Under the pieces are notes generated by a model. It was not told where the DNA came from. It worked only from the letters and a program-made list of their open reading frames with translations, and did not search any database. Below, piece after piece: positions 11,815-23,929 of a stretch of DNA of 64,000 bases; position 1 is the first letter of the stretch, and the number at the start of each line of letters is the position of its first letter. The translations under genes and the position numbers were made by a program. The stretch comes from Liolophura sinensis (taxonomy: Eukaryota; Mollusca; Polyplacophora; Chitonida; Chitonidae): assembly GCF_032854445.1 (NCBI RefSeq), contig NC_088300.1, positions 3,784,001 to 3,848,000 of the forward strand. Direction: 5' to 3'.

Positions 11815-11946
11815 CTGGTAACATATTTGTTGTCCATCTTGGTAATGTATCTGTTGCAACTTGGTAACGTATCTGTTGTCCATCTTGGTAACGTATCTAT
11901 TGCAACTTGGTAACGTATCTGTTACATCTTGGTAATGTACCTGTTA
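11815..11946 (+). repeat. Dimeric minisatellite, 24/22-bp alternating units
   Basis: Six units start with GGTAACGTATCTGTTG or close variants. The first four alternate between a 24-bp form ending TCCATCTT and a 22-bp form ending CAACTT, giving a 46-bp higher-order unit. The array is followed at once by a SINE fragment. Confidence 0.8.
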
Positions 11947-11947
11947 G

Positions 11948-12073
11948 GTTACAATTTCAAGTCCTCCTGTCCGTCCGTAAGTGGGAAGCTTCGTCAGTAA
12001 CGTGCGGATGGTCATATAAGTGAAATATTCGGGAGTACAGAGTAAATAACCAATCAAATAAATAAATAAAATA
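11948..12073 (+). mobile_element. SINE with internal deletion
   Basis: It begins near the B-box region (TTCAAGTCC), continues CCGTAAGTGGGAAGC and GTGCGGATGGTCAT, and then jumps directly to ATAAGTGAAATATTC. The CACCATAATGCTGG block is missing. The tail is CCAATCAAATAAATAAATAA. Confidence 0.8.
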
Positions 12074-12358
12074 AACTTTTAAGAATTCAGTACAGTCCTG
12101 TGCGGGCATGAAATACCTTTAGCCTTGGCTACTGCCTCCATGCTAACTGCCTCCATGCCAACTGACAGAACAGCATGTGCCGGGTATCCATGCAGCTCCT
12201 ACAGGCAAACGTCTGGCTTGATGTTAAGAAACTTAATATTAGTGCCTGTTCTGAAACCATTTGCTCGCTCCTTGCCACAACATGATTGTAGGCCTAATAG
12301 GCGACCGCTTGCTCCATGTATTTTATATACTGTTAAGAGATAGACCTACATGTAGGCC

Positions 12359-12608
12359 TAGGAGCCTCCGTGGCTCAGTCGCATAATGACCCAGGGGCCA
12401 CTCACCAATGCGGTCGCTGTGAGTTCAAGTCCAGCTCATGCTGGCTTCCTCTCCGGCCGTAAGTGAGAAGGTCTGTCAGCAACCTGCGGATGGTCGTGGG
12501 TTTCCCCCGAGCTTTGCCCGGTTTCCACCCACCATAATGCTGGCCGCTGTCGTATAAGTGAAATATTCTTGAGTACGGCGTAAAACACCGATCAAATAAA
12601 TAAATAAA
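12359..12608 (+). mobile_element. tRNA-derived SINE, head partly deleted
   Basis: A copy of the (AAAT)n SINE lacking about 20 bp just after the A-box core (GGCTCAGTC runs directly into GCATAATGACC). B box, body and tail are intact. A 12-bp duplication TACATGTAGGCC flanks it (12347-12358 and 12609-12620). Confidence 0.92.
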
Positions 12609-12620
12609 TACATGTAGGCC

Positions 12621-13700
12621 AACAATATGAGTCAGTGTGCCAAGGTTAAAATAAATCTGAGAAACATGTGATGTCAAGCATTTCGTGGTGACGATGGAGA
12701 ATTGTCACACAAAGCTGAGTAAGCACACAATGGTCTGTGTCAATACAATAGTGGTTACTGTAGACAGTAGTGTTGATTCATGGGTTGGATGGTATGTCTA
12801 TTTTGGGGAGGTTTGTTTGGCATGAGACACTACATCTGGTATATAAATCACGGGGGTGTAGAGAAATTCTACAATAAGGAGATATTTGGAACCATCCCTA
12901 ATTGTTCTAACTTTTGGGACACCTGGCCTGCTCTTTTAGCCAATATACATGTAATTGTAGCAGGAATATTGTGTGTGTTTAAGTTTATTTACAACCAGGT
13001 TATTATCTTCATGATTACTTCTGTTCAGGTAATTAGTGCAGGAATGGATTTTCATGTAGTACACTACACTAGTGTATTCTCTTCTGATTGCAACATTTCT
13101 CCATTCAAACTGGATGTATCAGAAGTGCAATCAATGCACACACCTAATGGCTCATGAAACCATCTATAGGCCTATGAAGCCAAACTAAGCAACATGACAT
13201 CGTGTCATTTCTGTTAAGGTTTTCTTAATTTTCTTTCTTTTATTTTTGGAAATGTTGGGGAATGGAAAGGGATTATTTCAGACAAGCAGGGGGGCCAAGG
13301 GGGCCATGGCCACCCCACTTTCAAAAAGTGGGGGGTCAGCATATCTTGTGTTCCCCCCCACCCACACCCACACACACTTTTCAGGTTCCAGAAATTATCA
13401 ATACTTGAATATATTAGCATATGTAAATACAATTCTCCCATGGAAGTGCAAATCATCTACAGTGTAATTTGACAAAAAAGTGGACTCATTTGTCTCCAAA
13501 AGCAATCTTTCTTTCTAATTTAGTGACTGTGTTTCAGTGTGATAACATTGCAGTTCTATTCATCACAAAAAGCAGAATAATTAATATATTTGTACAATAT
13601 ATGCACTCATCGGTGTTTAGTTATTTATTTCATTATGGTTTATTGTCATTCGAAGATCATTTTACTTAGGACGGGTTGCAAGATTCATTAGTGAAAGAAA
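12621..13700. other. Intergenic, no supported gene
   Basis: No recognisable gene. A short C-rich stretch lies near 13351-13375. Open frames such as 12780-13157 (+) have no visible domain. Confidence 0.5.
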
Positions 13701-13739
13701 GATGTAACCACCGACTTTGGTGCGTTACTGACAATTCCC

Positions 13740-15850
13740 CTAAATCAGACGCACGCCTTTTTTCCTGAGCCAAAGGCCTAATCAAAAAGCGTATGTATAC
13801 ATGTGAATGGTATTGATTTTAATCGAAAGCAAGCCAGCGCGAATAGGCTAGCAAGTTTACCACCAAAAAACATGGATATTTCTTACCACCGATTCTCCCC
13901 CATACGAGTTAAATGCTTGTATTAGTCAGTCTACACCAACCATTCTCCGACATCTTCAATTTAATTCTGGATAAATCGTTACCATGTTCTTTGTTGAACC
14001 GTGGTTCTCCAGGCAAAAGTGTCAACAATTGAGCTAAACGTCTATTTCAATTTTTTCAGCCAGGCTTAAATAGTCAATAACACCTCAATTGGCATATCTA
14101 AGGTACGACCCTCGCCCTTTTTTGCTGGTACTCTTGGCCACTCCCCATCCCTTCCCCCCACCCCCCACCCACTTTGAAATTGCTTCCTACGCCCCTGTAG
14201 TTTGTCCATGGACAACATATTCCTATCTTTACTTTTCCTCAAAAACTTGGAGAGAAAAGTAATTTTAGGAATAATATCTGTCCTAAAAATAGAAGGATTG
14301 AGATATAGAAAAGAATATTAAGAGTGACATTGAACGGGGCAATGGTGAAGATTATTGAAGGACATATTAAAGGAAGACAACTCTTATTGGAAGTTCATCT
14401 GATTAGAATCGGAGGGGTGGAATTAGGTGGGAACGACGTTCTCATCACAAAACAAATATCTGTTTTTCATATAGGACAAAAGAAAAGAAAATAAGTCCCC
14501 AAAACAGTAGGTAGGAAAATTTGGCAGGATCGTCCCGAACGAACTCTGTTTTTGCATATATGGGGTCAAATTTGGCGCCTGAGTCGGAGCGAGCACCTGC
14601 TATTTTTGGTTGGTTGATTTCTCTGTGGTTAGACCAATGGCAGAGTCGCTGACATATGGTCCCAAGTTCGCTTTGCCACTTCCTGTGGTTCAAAAGGCGT
14701 GTTGCAGATGAATGATTCACCGATGCCGGGAAACAAACGGCAAAATCTCTAGGGTCACCTGAACATTTCCTGATAAGGGAGGGGAAACCTGAAATACTCG
14801 TGAGACAGGTATGTACTGGAGAATAGATAAATGCTTATTTGAAGCCATGGCTTTGAAGAAGGCCTCTTGTTTTAGGTGCGAAATGCCTTGGCGCTCGTAG
14901 AAATCTCTCATTCATTTCATTGCGGCTTCATCGTGCGGGCATTTAGGATCGCCCCCCATCTGTGACATTCCCTCACGGATGCTTAACAGTGGGCCGTGTG
15001 GTGGATGTACATCACTGTACATGATTATGTAGTTTTAATATATTTTTCACAGATGAAGATTAAATTTCCTCATTAACAAATATGTACGAATATAGCCTAC
15101 ATGGGTGTAGTTAGCTCTGTAGGGCTGTGATTACGTATACCGGTACTATCACAGCCTTGATCCATAAGCTTGCCTTTAACGCCTCTGTGCTTCATGTGCT
15201 GGCTTCATTACGCTACTGTTGGCTGCCAAATAATGTGTCTGTCTGTACTCATAGTCGTCTCAGCTATCGTTTCCAGATAGGTGTCCCAGTGTCATCACTA
15301 GTAAATCGCGATCGACAAGCATGAAACTGGTGGAAACTGAATAAATTCACACTCTAGCCGCCATCGCTGAATGTATACGCCTCACAGTGAGGGGAATCAC
15401 CGGACCCCTGAAACGCTGATTGGGCATTTTAAATTTAACGTTGAGGTCTATTTTCAGCAATTTCTGATATATCTGCCTAAACGCTCAATCATTGAATTAA
15501 AAAAATCCAGTAGGTCTATTTTGCAAAGCAGTTTGCAGAACGAAGTGAGCTATAGCCCAAAGCTAAGCTGGACGTCCCTGCCGTAATGCCCAGCTTCGGT
15601 CATATAGACTTCCACATGGACAATTGAAAAAAAAAAAATGCTTGAACCATACCTTGGTTTTGCTATCCACTGATTCCCTGAAACGTCGGAAATGTAATAT
15701 GTCAAAGTCAGCATTGATAAACCGTCTTTCAACAGTAATCCAGCCGTCTAAACTTTTGAATCGGACAGCTCAGATCAATGTCTGCCGTGTTCAGAATTTT
15801 CTTTTCCATCTCCGCGCAGGGTGATGGGCTGCCAAAATTTGATCCCACCC
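13740..15850. other. CpG-richer intergenic stretch, possible promoter or old exons
   Basis: CpG is clearly more frequent here than in the flanking DNA. Short ATG-led frames on the minus strand begin in fair contexts; one runs 15809 to 15729 for 26 codons (MEKKILNTADIDLSC...). No acceptor-donor chain or known domain was found, so I do not call a gene. It could be an unmethylated promoter region or the remains of a gene. Confidence 0.3.
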
Positions 15851-15859
15851 AACATTCTG

Positions 15860-16680
15860 TTTATCCCACCTAACATGCAATTCATAAAGAGAATGTGGGC
15901 TATCCAACTGGCAATTGAGCCCTTACCATCCTGATAAAATGGTTTCATTCACATGGTGAAATGATATAATGATTGGTGCAACCGATTTATCAGTCTGCAC
16001 AATTACACTCCATTTAACCAAAACTCAACGTCACGTTTCATGGTCTGCAATATAATAATTTTGATCTTTCTGGTTGATTTAATGGTAAGCACTAAATATA
16101 AATAATAGAATTCAGACATTCACTGCATTCTGAACAATATGTGAAAGTTTTTTTACACATAGTTTTGAGTTGACTGTTGTGCAGAGAAATTTTGCTGAAA
16201 AGACAACTGGATACTCAGTGGTATAGACAAAGACAGTCATACTCACCATTCAAGTATTGGATTGCATTTGACTCTATTTACAACAAACAAATTCAAATAA
16301 AAAATGAAAGTACTTTTACATATGGTTTTCAGCTGTCCATCTTTATTGTTTAGCTTTCTTTAAACTTAAAACGCTGCAGTTCTGTCCTTAGACAGGAAAT
16401 TTGTGGATTCGGCTGGACTTAGTGACAATTTAAATTGGCTCACAATTCTGGTGTGAGCAATTCAGTCTAACGGTCATTAAAATGTGTCTTCATATGAGGA
16501 AAGTTAACAGCATGTTGTCCAGAGTCGGTGATTTACACTGTGCACTCAGGTTTCCACTAACCATCAAATATGGTAATTAACAACCATTAAATAGACAAAC
16601 TACTAGGCTGGGCTGATCAGTCCATACACCAACCTCTTCAATAGAGGTTTATGTTCTGTGGCATGGTACAGGACTGAACC
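15860..16680. other. AT-rich leader before the 94-bp array
   Basis: Single-copy-looking sequence. It has a short perfect hairpin near 16438-16458 (arms GCTCACA and TGTGAGC, loop ATTCTGG). No gene seen. Confidence 0.4.
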
Positions 16681-16681
16681 T

Positions 16682-19600
16682 GGATTACTTGACCATAAGG
16701 AGGTGCCCCAACCTGTGCTGCCATGAGAGTGGTGGAAATGGGGAAGAACAGGACATGACAGTGCTGAATTCACACAGATTACTCGACTATAAGGAGATGT
16801 CCCAACCTGTGCTGCCATGAGAGAGGTGGAAATAGGGAAGAACAGGACATGACAGTGCTGAATTCACACAGATTACTTGACTATAAGGAGGTGCCCCAAC
16901 CTGTGCTGCCATCAGAGTGGTGGAAATGGGGAAGAACAGGACATGACAATGCTGAATTCGCACAGATTACTCGACTATAAGGAGGTGCCCCAACCTGTGC
17001 TGCCATGAGAGTGGTGGAAATGGGGAAGAACAGGACATGACAGTGCTGAATTTGCACAGATTACTGGACTATAAGGAGATGCCCCAACCTGTGCTGCCAT
17101 GAGAGTGGTGGAAATGGGGAAGAACAGGACATGACAATGCTGAATTCGCACAGATTACTTGACTATAAGGAGATGCCCCAACCTGTGCTGCCATGAGAGT
17201 GGTGGAAATGGGGAAGAACAGGACATGACAGTGCTGAATTTGCGCAGATTACTCGACTATAAGGAAGTGCCCCAACCTGTGCTGCCACGAGAGTGGTGGA
17301 AATAGGGAAGAACAGGACATGACAGTGCTGAATTTGCACAGATTACTCGACTATAAGGAGATGCCCCAACCTGCGCTGCCATGAGAGTGGTGGAAATGGG
17401 GAAGAACAGGACATGACAGTGCTGAATTTGCACAGATTACTCGACTATAAGGAGATGCCCTAACCTGTGCTGCCATGAGAGTGGTGGAAATGGGGAAGAA
17501 CAGGACATGACAGTGCTGAATTCGCACGGATTACTCAACTATAAGGAAGTGCCCCAACCTGCGCTGCCATCAGAGTGGTGGAAATGGGGAAGAACAGGAC
17601 ATGACAATGCTGAATTCGCACAGATTACTCAACTATAAGGAGGTGCCCCAACCTGCGCTGCCATGAGAGTGGTGGAAATGGGGAAGAACAGGACATGACA
17701 GTGCTGAATTCGCACAGATTACTTGACTATTATAAGGAGGTGCCCCAACCTGTGCTGCCATGAGAGTGGTGGAAATGGGGAAGAACAGGACATGACAATG
17801 CTGAATTCGCACAGATTACTCAACTATAAGGAGGTGCCCCAACCTGCGCTGCCATGAGAGTGGTGGAAATGGGGAAGAACAGGACATGACAATGCTGAAT
17901 TCGCACAGATTACTTGACTATAAGGAGATGCCCCAACCTGTGCTGCCATGAGAGTGGTGGAAATGGGGAAGAACAGGACATGACAATGCTGAATTCGCAC
18001 AGATTACTCGACTATAAGGAGGTGCCCCAACCTGCGCTGCCATGAGAGTGGTGGAAATGGGGAAGAACAGGACATGACAATGCTGAATTTGCACAGATTA
18101 CTTGACTATAAGGAGATGCCCCAACCTGTGCTGCCATGAGAGTGGTGGAAATGGGGAAGAACAGGACATGACAGTGCTGAATTCGCACAGATTACTCGAC
18201 TATTATAAGGAGGTGCCCCAACCTGCGCTGCCATGAGAGTGGTGGAAATAGGGAAGAACAGGATATGACAATGCTGAATTCACACAGATTAGTCTACTAT
18301 AAGGAGGTGCCCCAACCTGTGCTGCCATCAGAATGGTGGAAATGGGGAAGAACAGGACATGACAGTGCTGAATTTGCACAGATTACTCGACTATAAGGAG
18401 GTGCCTCAACCTGTGCTGCCATGAGAGTGGTGGAAATGGGGAAGAACAGGACATGACAATGCTGAATTTGCACAGATTACTTGACTATAAGGAGATGCCC
18501 CAACCTGTGCTGCCATGAGAGTGGTGGAAATGGGGAAGAACAGGACATGACAGTGCTGAATTCGCACAGATTACTTGACTATAAGGAGGTGCCCCAACCT
18601 GTGCTGCCATGAGAGTGGTGGAAATGGGGAAGAACAGGGCATGACAGTGCTGAATTTGCACAGATTACTTGACTATAAGGAGATGCCCCAACCTGTGCTG
18701 CCATGAGAGTGGTGGAAATGGGGAAGAACAGGACATGACAATGCTGAATTTGCACAGATTACTCAACTATAAGGAAGTGCCCCAACCTGTGCTGCCATGA
18801 GAGTGGTGGAAATGGGGAAGAACAGGACATGACAATGCTGAATTCGCACAGATTACTCGACTATAAGGATATGCCCCAACCTGTGCTGCCATGAGAGTGG
18901 TGGAAATAGGGAAGAACAGGACATGACAATGCTGAATTCGCACGGATTACTCAACTATAAGGAGATGCCCCAACCTGTGCTGCCATGAGAGTGGTGGAAA
19001 TGGGGAAGAACAGGGCATGACAGTGCTGAATTTGCACAGATTACTTGACTATAAGGAGATGCCCCAACCTGTGCTGCCATGAGAGTGGTGGAAATGGGAA
19101 GAACAGGACATGACAGTGCTGAATTTGCACAGATTACTCGACTATAAGGAAGTGCCCCAACCTGTGCTGCCATGAGAGTGGTGGAAATGGGGAAGAACAG
19201 GGCATGACAGTGCTGAATTTGCACAGATTACTTGACTATAAGGAGATGCCCCAACCTGTGCTGCCATGAGAGTGGTGGAAATGGGGAAGAACAGGACATG
19301 ACAGTGCTGAATTTGCACAGATTACTTGACTATAAGGAGATGCCCCAACCTGTGCTGCCATCAGAGTGGTGGAAATAGGGAAGAACAGGACATGACAGTG
19401 CTGAATTCGCACAGATTACTTGACTATAAGGAGGTGCCCCCAACCTGTGCTGCCATGAGAGTGGTGGAAATGGGGAAGAACAGGACATGACAGTGCTGAA
19501 TTTGCACAGATTACTCGACTATAAGGAAGTGCCCCAACCTGTGCTGCCATGAGAGAGGTGGAAATAGGGAAGAACAGGACATGACAATGCTGAATTCGCA

Positions 19601-20452
19601 CAGATTACTGGACTATAAGGAGATGCCCCAACCTGTGCTGCCATGAGAGTGGTGGAAATGGGGAAGAACAGGACATGACAATGCTGAATTCGCACAGATT
19701 ACTCGACTATAAGGAGGTGCCCCAACCTGTGCTGCCATGAGAGTGGTGGAAATGGGGAAGAACAGGACATGACAATGCTGAATTTGCACAGATTACTCGA
19801 CTATAAGGAGATGCCCCAACCTGCGCTGCCATGAGAGTGGTGGAAATAGGGAAGAACAGGACATGATAGTGCTGAATTCACACAGATTACTTGACTATAA
19901 GGAGGTGCCCCAACCTGTGCTGCCATGAGAGTGGTGGAAATGGGGAAGAACAGGACATGACAGTGCTGAATTCGCACAGATTACTCGACTATAAGGAGAT
20001 GCCCCAACCTGCGCTGCCATGAGAGTGGTGGAAATAGGGAAGAACAGGACATGACAGTGCTGAATTCGCACAGATTACTCGACTATAAGGAAGTGCCCCA
20101 ACCTGTGCTGCCATGAGAGTGGTGGAAATGGGGAAGAACAGGACATGACAGTGCTGAATTTGCACAGATTACTCGACTATAAGGAAGTGCCCCAACCTGT
20201 GCTGCCATGAGAGTGGTGGAAATGGGGAAGACAGGACATGACAGTGCTGAATTTGCACAGATTACTTGACTATAAGGAGATGCCCCAACCTGTGCTGCCA
20301 TGAGAGTGGTGGAAATGGGAAGAACAGGACATGACAATGCTGAATTTGCACAGATTACTTGACTATAAGGAGATGCCCCAACCTGTGCTGCCATGAGAGT
20401 GGTGAAATGGGGAAGAACAGGACATGACAGTGCTGAATTTGCACAGATTACT
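16682..20452 (+). repeat. 94-bp tandem array, about 40 copies
   Basis: The unit reads GATTACTCGACTATAAGGAG, ATGCCCCAACCTGTGCTGCC, ATGAGAGTGGTGGAAATGGG, then GAAGAACAGGACATGACAGT and GCTGAATTTGCACA. Copies differ at a few recurrent positions: GAGGTG/GAGATG/GAAGTG, CTGTGC/CTGCGC, TTCGCA/TTTGCA and ACAGTG/ACAATG. Two copies carry CTATTATAAGG (near 17729 and 18201). The variants are shuffled, as expected from unequal exchange or conversion. The minus-strand open frames inside it (for example 20083-20562) are products of the repeat, since 94 is not a multiple of three and each spans only a few units. Confidence 0.97.
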
Positions 20453-20459
20453 ACACTAA

Positions 20460-20950
20460 CCAGCCTCGAAATTCGCCTCACCCATAGGTTACACAAAGAT
20501 GTTTGTCCTTTGAACGTAAGAAATTCCATTAGCATAGTTCTGAATAAACGGCAACATTGCACCTTTCAACAAACGCCGTCGAGCCTCGCATGCTATTTCA
20601 TCTTGACAAATTATTTCGCCCTCGGCGTTCACTTCAATTGTGAAGTCGTCTCCAAACCACCACTTTTTGAAAGTTTTTACAGAGATGGTACATTTTTACG
20701 ACATGTCACCGTTTGCCAAGCACTTTCTGTGCAATATCGATATAAACCTTATTCTCATAACCCCACAATTCCAAGCTGTCTTCACACGCTCACCTCATCT
20801 GCTCATACAGTTGAAAATGCACATGGGAACAGGGAGAGTTATTACCCTTGAATTCTTAAATTAACTCCCTTGTTTAGAACTCTTCTGGCAGTGGGATTTG
20901 GGCGAAGCCCCCGCTGCGGCCAGAGTAGTCCGTTGACATGATAATGTTTT
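20460..20950. other. CpG-rich flank of the array, possible exon remnant on the minus strand
   Basis: Abruptly different in composition from the array. On the minus strand a frame is open for 67 codons (about 20692 down to 20489) without an ATG start. Read from a TAA it includes WWFGDDFTIEVNAEGEI and RRRLLKGAMLPFIQNYANG. The peptide has the mixed composition of a real protein but I recognise no family and see no convincing splice acceptor. Plus-strand frames over the same DNA are also open. Confidence 0.25.
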
Positions 20951-23520
20951 TAAGGTTATGGTTATTTTATGCCCAAACGAAAAAGTTCACACAATCTTGC
21001 GTAACCTTTGTACGTATTAAACAATCATTGGAAGAAATGGGGAAGAACTTGACATAAAATTCGTACAAAAACAGGCTAGAACAGATACTAAGTATAACTA
21101 AATGTATTTCAACTAAGAAGTTTGTCAACTGCTGCAAACAAGAATAGTCATTTAACAGATCCCATTTTTTTTTTTTTTTTTTTTTTGTAAAAAGTATGCT
21201 CTATTTATCTGTGAAGTCTCCTGAAAATCATACAGTATGAAAATAAATTCAATGTTTTGGTTACAGTTTAAATATCTCTACAAACTTAGTATGTGATACA
21301 TGTATATTAAAATATGGATTATACATCAATATCAATATTGAGTTTAGTCAAATAGTGTTCTGGTTGTATAAAAGGGAACTGTGGCATCTGTTGTGGGCTG
21401 AACTTTTGGACAAGTTACAGAAAAGTGTTGTACTGAGACCTTACACAGGCTGTTTCAACTGAAAAAATGTTGAGGCCAGTAATTCTGACAGGTACATGTA
21501 ATTCCACTGCCACATTTCTGCTCCAAGAACTACATGTACTAAATTTGTGCTGGCCTTATGACAAACATTCATGCATTTGCTATGCACTAATGTTCCATTT
21601 AATTTACACCATTTAAATACAACATGCAAATTCTCCCGACCCAATCCACTGATGCTAAGGTCTTTTCTTTACAATAAGTAATAATCTTAGTTGTTTCAGT
21701 CATTGTAAGAAAAAAAAATCCTGACAACTAACCATGTAGGGACAGACTACAGTTACATTCATAGTAAGTTAGACATCCATAATCAGGCTATGGTGAACTA
21801 CATCCTTTTACAACTAATTTAAATGTTCCAAATTTCTGGTAAACACTGCATCTGCAGAATAAACACATTCAAAGCAATTTTACCAGCATCAGTGTAGGTT
21901 AATTAGCAAATCACTCTACAAAATGGAGATTATTGTCATATTGTCTCATATGAAAAAAAGTGAAATCAAATTACATTTTTCTGAATTTTCTTTACATTAC
22001 TTTGTACAAGCGCTTTTAGAAATGTAGAAGAATGTTGTTTAGAAACGTTCAGTGAAGACACTGTAGATATTTATTATCATTAACCAGGCATCAGTCTTTG
22101 CTGTTACCACTGTTTATCTTTGCCATTGCTTCAGTTTGTAACGGTAAAGACACACTTTGTAAGATTTCGGTATAGACAGCCTATTTGTGTGGGATTTAGG
22201 ATAATGTCAGTTTTGATGTTGTTATCTGCCGTTGTATGGGTGTTTCGGAACAAAATAGCCGAGTAGTATCCTGGTGAACAAAATACAATCACTGCCCTCA
22301 CTGCCCCTTTCTGGACTAAGTGACTTAGATGGTCTTGATGACCAAGGTATGAGCAATAAAGACAATCCAAGATCTATCGACATTTTTCGAAAATTTTACT
22401 GTAAAAAATATAGCAAACAAGGAAATACTCATACTGTTATAGATTTAACTTCATGTTTAATATATCGGACATATAGTTTTGTGGTGAATAAGTTTTTTAT
22501 TAGAAGTTACCACACTTTTTCACTTTACCCCATTGTTAACGATAAAGACAATTACCTCTTCAGATCAAATTATATATTTTTAAATAAGTTGGGTTTTCAC
22601 CTAAATCAATGCTATTTCACAGAAAAACGTGTAAACTTTGTTTTTAGCATTTCATTCTACACTTAAGTAACAAAGTTTTATTTAAAAATTTGAAAGTCAA
22701 AGAAAATGTCCTCACTGTTATTCATGCATTTTCCTGAAAATGGCCCATAGACTGACATACGTGTACTTCATTGGAATTATATGGGAAGTTTGCAGCTGAA
22801 ATACATGTGTACACATATTCGATGCATAATGAGGGCTCTGTGTAGACAACCCCTACACTTGATAATGGTGTGAGGTGACAATTGCTTAGTGTTTAAATTG
22901 AGGCCTGCAGTGTACATTGTGTATACACAGTTTGTTTGGCGTGGCGATTCTTTGAGACAGTGTTTGGAATTGCCAGACTTTTCCCATGTGTGTGAATGGT
23001 GAATGTATATTATGACAGTGTAGGTATACAGCTTGTCATTTATGCTTCACCTCACCTACACATGTGTATTTATGAGACCCAGAGGGCATAAAATTGTGAG
23101 GCTCCAATAATTCACTTGTAAGTTGTTGTTTGCTCATATACTAGAACTAAGATAAACACTGTCTTTATTATCTGGTACAGTGGGCAAGAATGCCACTTTG
23201 TTGTTAAAAGCTGACTGTTGTAAAGATCTTGGGTAAGATGCAGATGACAGTTGTCGCATCACCTGATCTTATGGTGAAATACCGGATAACACACCTGGTG
23301 CTTTGCTTTGATGTATTTTATGTACTCTTTAATGAGAATGTTTATGCACAAGGCTCGATATGGTTCATGATCTGTTACAAGTATCACCACCTACCATATG
23401 ATGGTTTCAGCTTATCTTAATTAAGATGTTAAATGATAACATAACCCAAGAATACTAGCCGTTAAACATTGGATGCAGAATTTGTGATATTGTACACGTG
23501 CAGTTTGTCATTTAAATATA
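20951..23520. other. Intergenic, AT-rich, no supported gene
   Basis: Contains a run of 22 T (21165-21186). A short fragment at 21030-21063 reads TGGAAGAAATGGGGAAGAAC and resembles one part of the 94-bp unit. No gene recognised. Confidence 0.5.
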
Positions 23521-23523
23521 ATA

Positions 23524-23927
23524 GTGCCTCCATGGTAGGTAGAGTGGTTAGTGTACTAGTTCAGTCACAACCATTGGATGGGTCACTGGCCACCATCACC
23601 AGCCAGCATATCACCTCTGCTCCTGCCGACTTCCTCGGCCACCATCACCAGCCAGCATATCACCTCTGCTCCAGCTGACTTCCTCGGTTACCATCACCAG
23701 CCAGCATATCATCTCTGCTCCTGCCGACTTCCTCGGCCACCATCACCAGCCAGCATATCACCTCTGCTCCTGCTGACTTCCTCACTGGTTGCATGTGTGG
23801 AAGTCAGCCGGCAACCTACAGTCATTGGATTCCAAGCTTACACCTGGTGTCCTCACACTATAATGCTGGCGGCCGTAATATAAGTAAAATATTCCAAAGT
23901 ACAGCGTAAACCCCCATAAATAAAACA
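23524..23927 (+). mobile_element. Diverged SINE with an internal 49-bp tandem expansion
   Basis: The left end GTGCCTCCATGGTAGGTAGA and the right end (CTATAATGCTGGCGGCCGTA, ATAAGTAAAATATTCCAAAG, TACAGCGTAAACCCCC) match the SINE head and 3' domain. Between them a 49-bp block is repeated about four times (roughly 23588-23785). The block contains the SINE words CTGACTTCCTC and GGCC, so the minisatellite grew from SINE body sequence. Confidence 0.8.
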
Positions 23928-23929
23928 GT

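Noticed and set aside
16682-20452. Could the regular array be a CRISPR locus?
   Set aside because: There are no unique spacers between units, the repeat is the whole 94 bp, and the genome is animal.
18955-20562. Minus-strand frames repeating SALSCPVLPHFHHSHGSTGWG
   Set aside because: They are produced by the 94-bp array, which shifts frame at every unit.
22274-22666. 130-codon plus-strand frame
   Set aside because: AT-rich, low-complexity composition without a domain, splice pattern or conserved motif.
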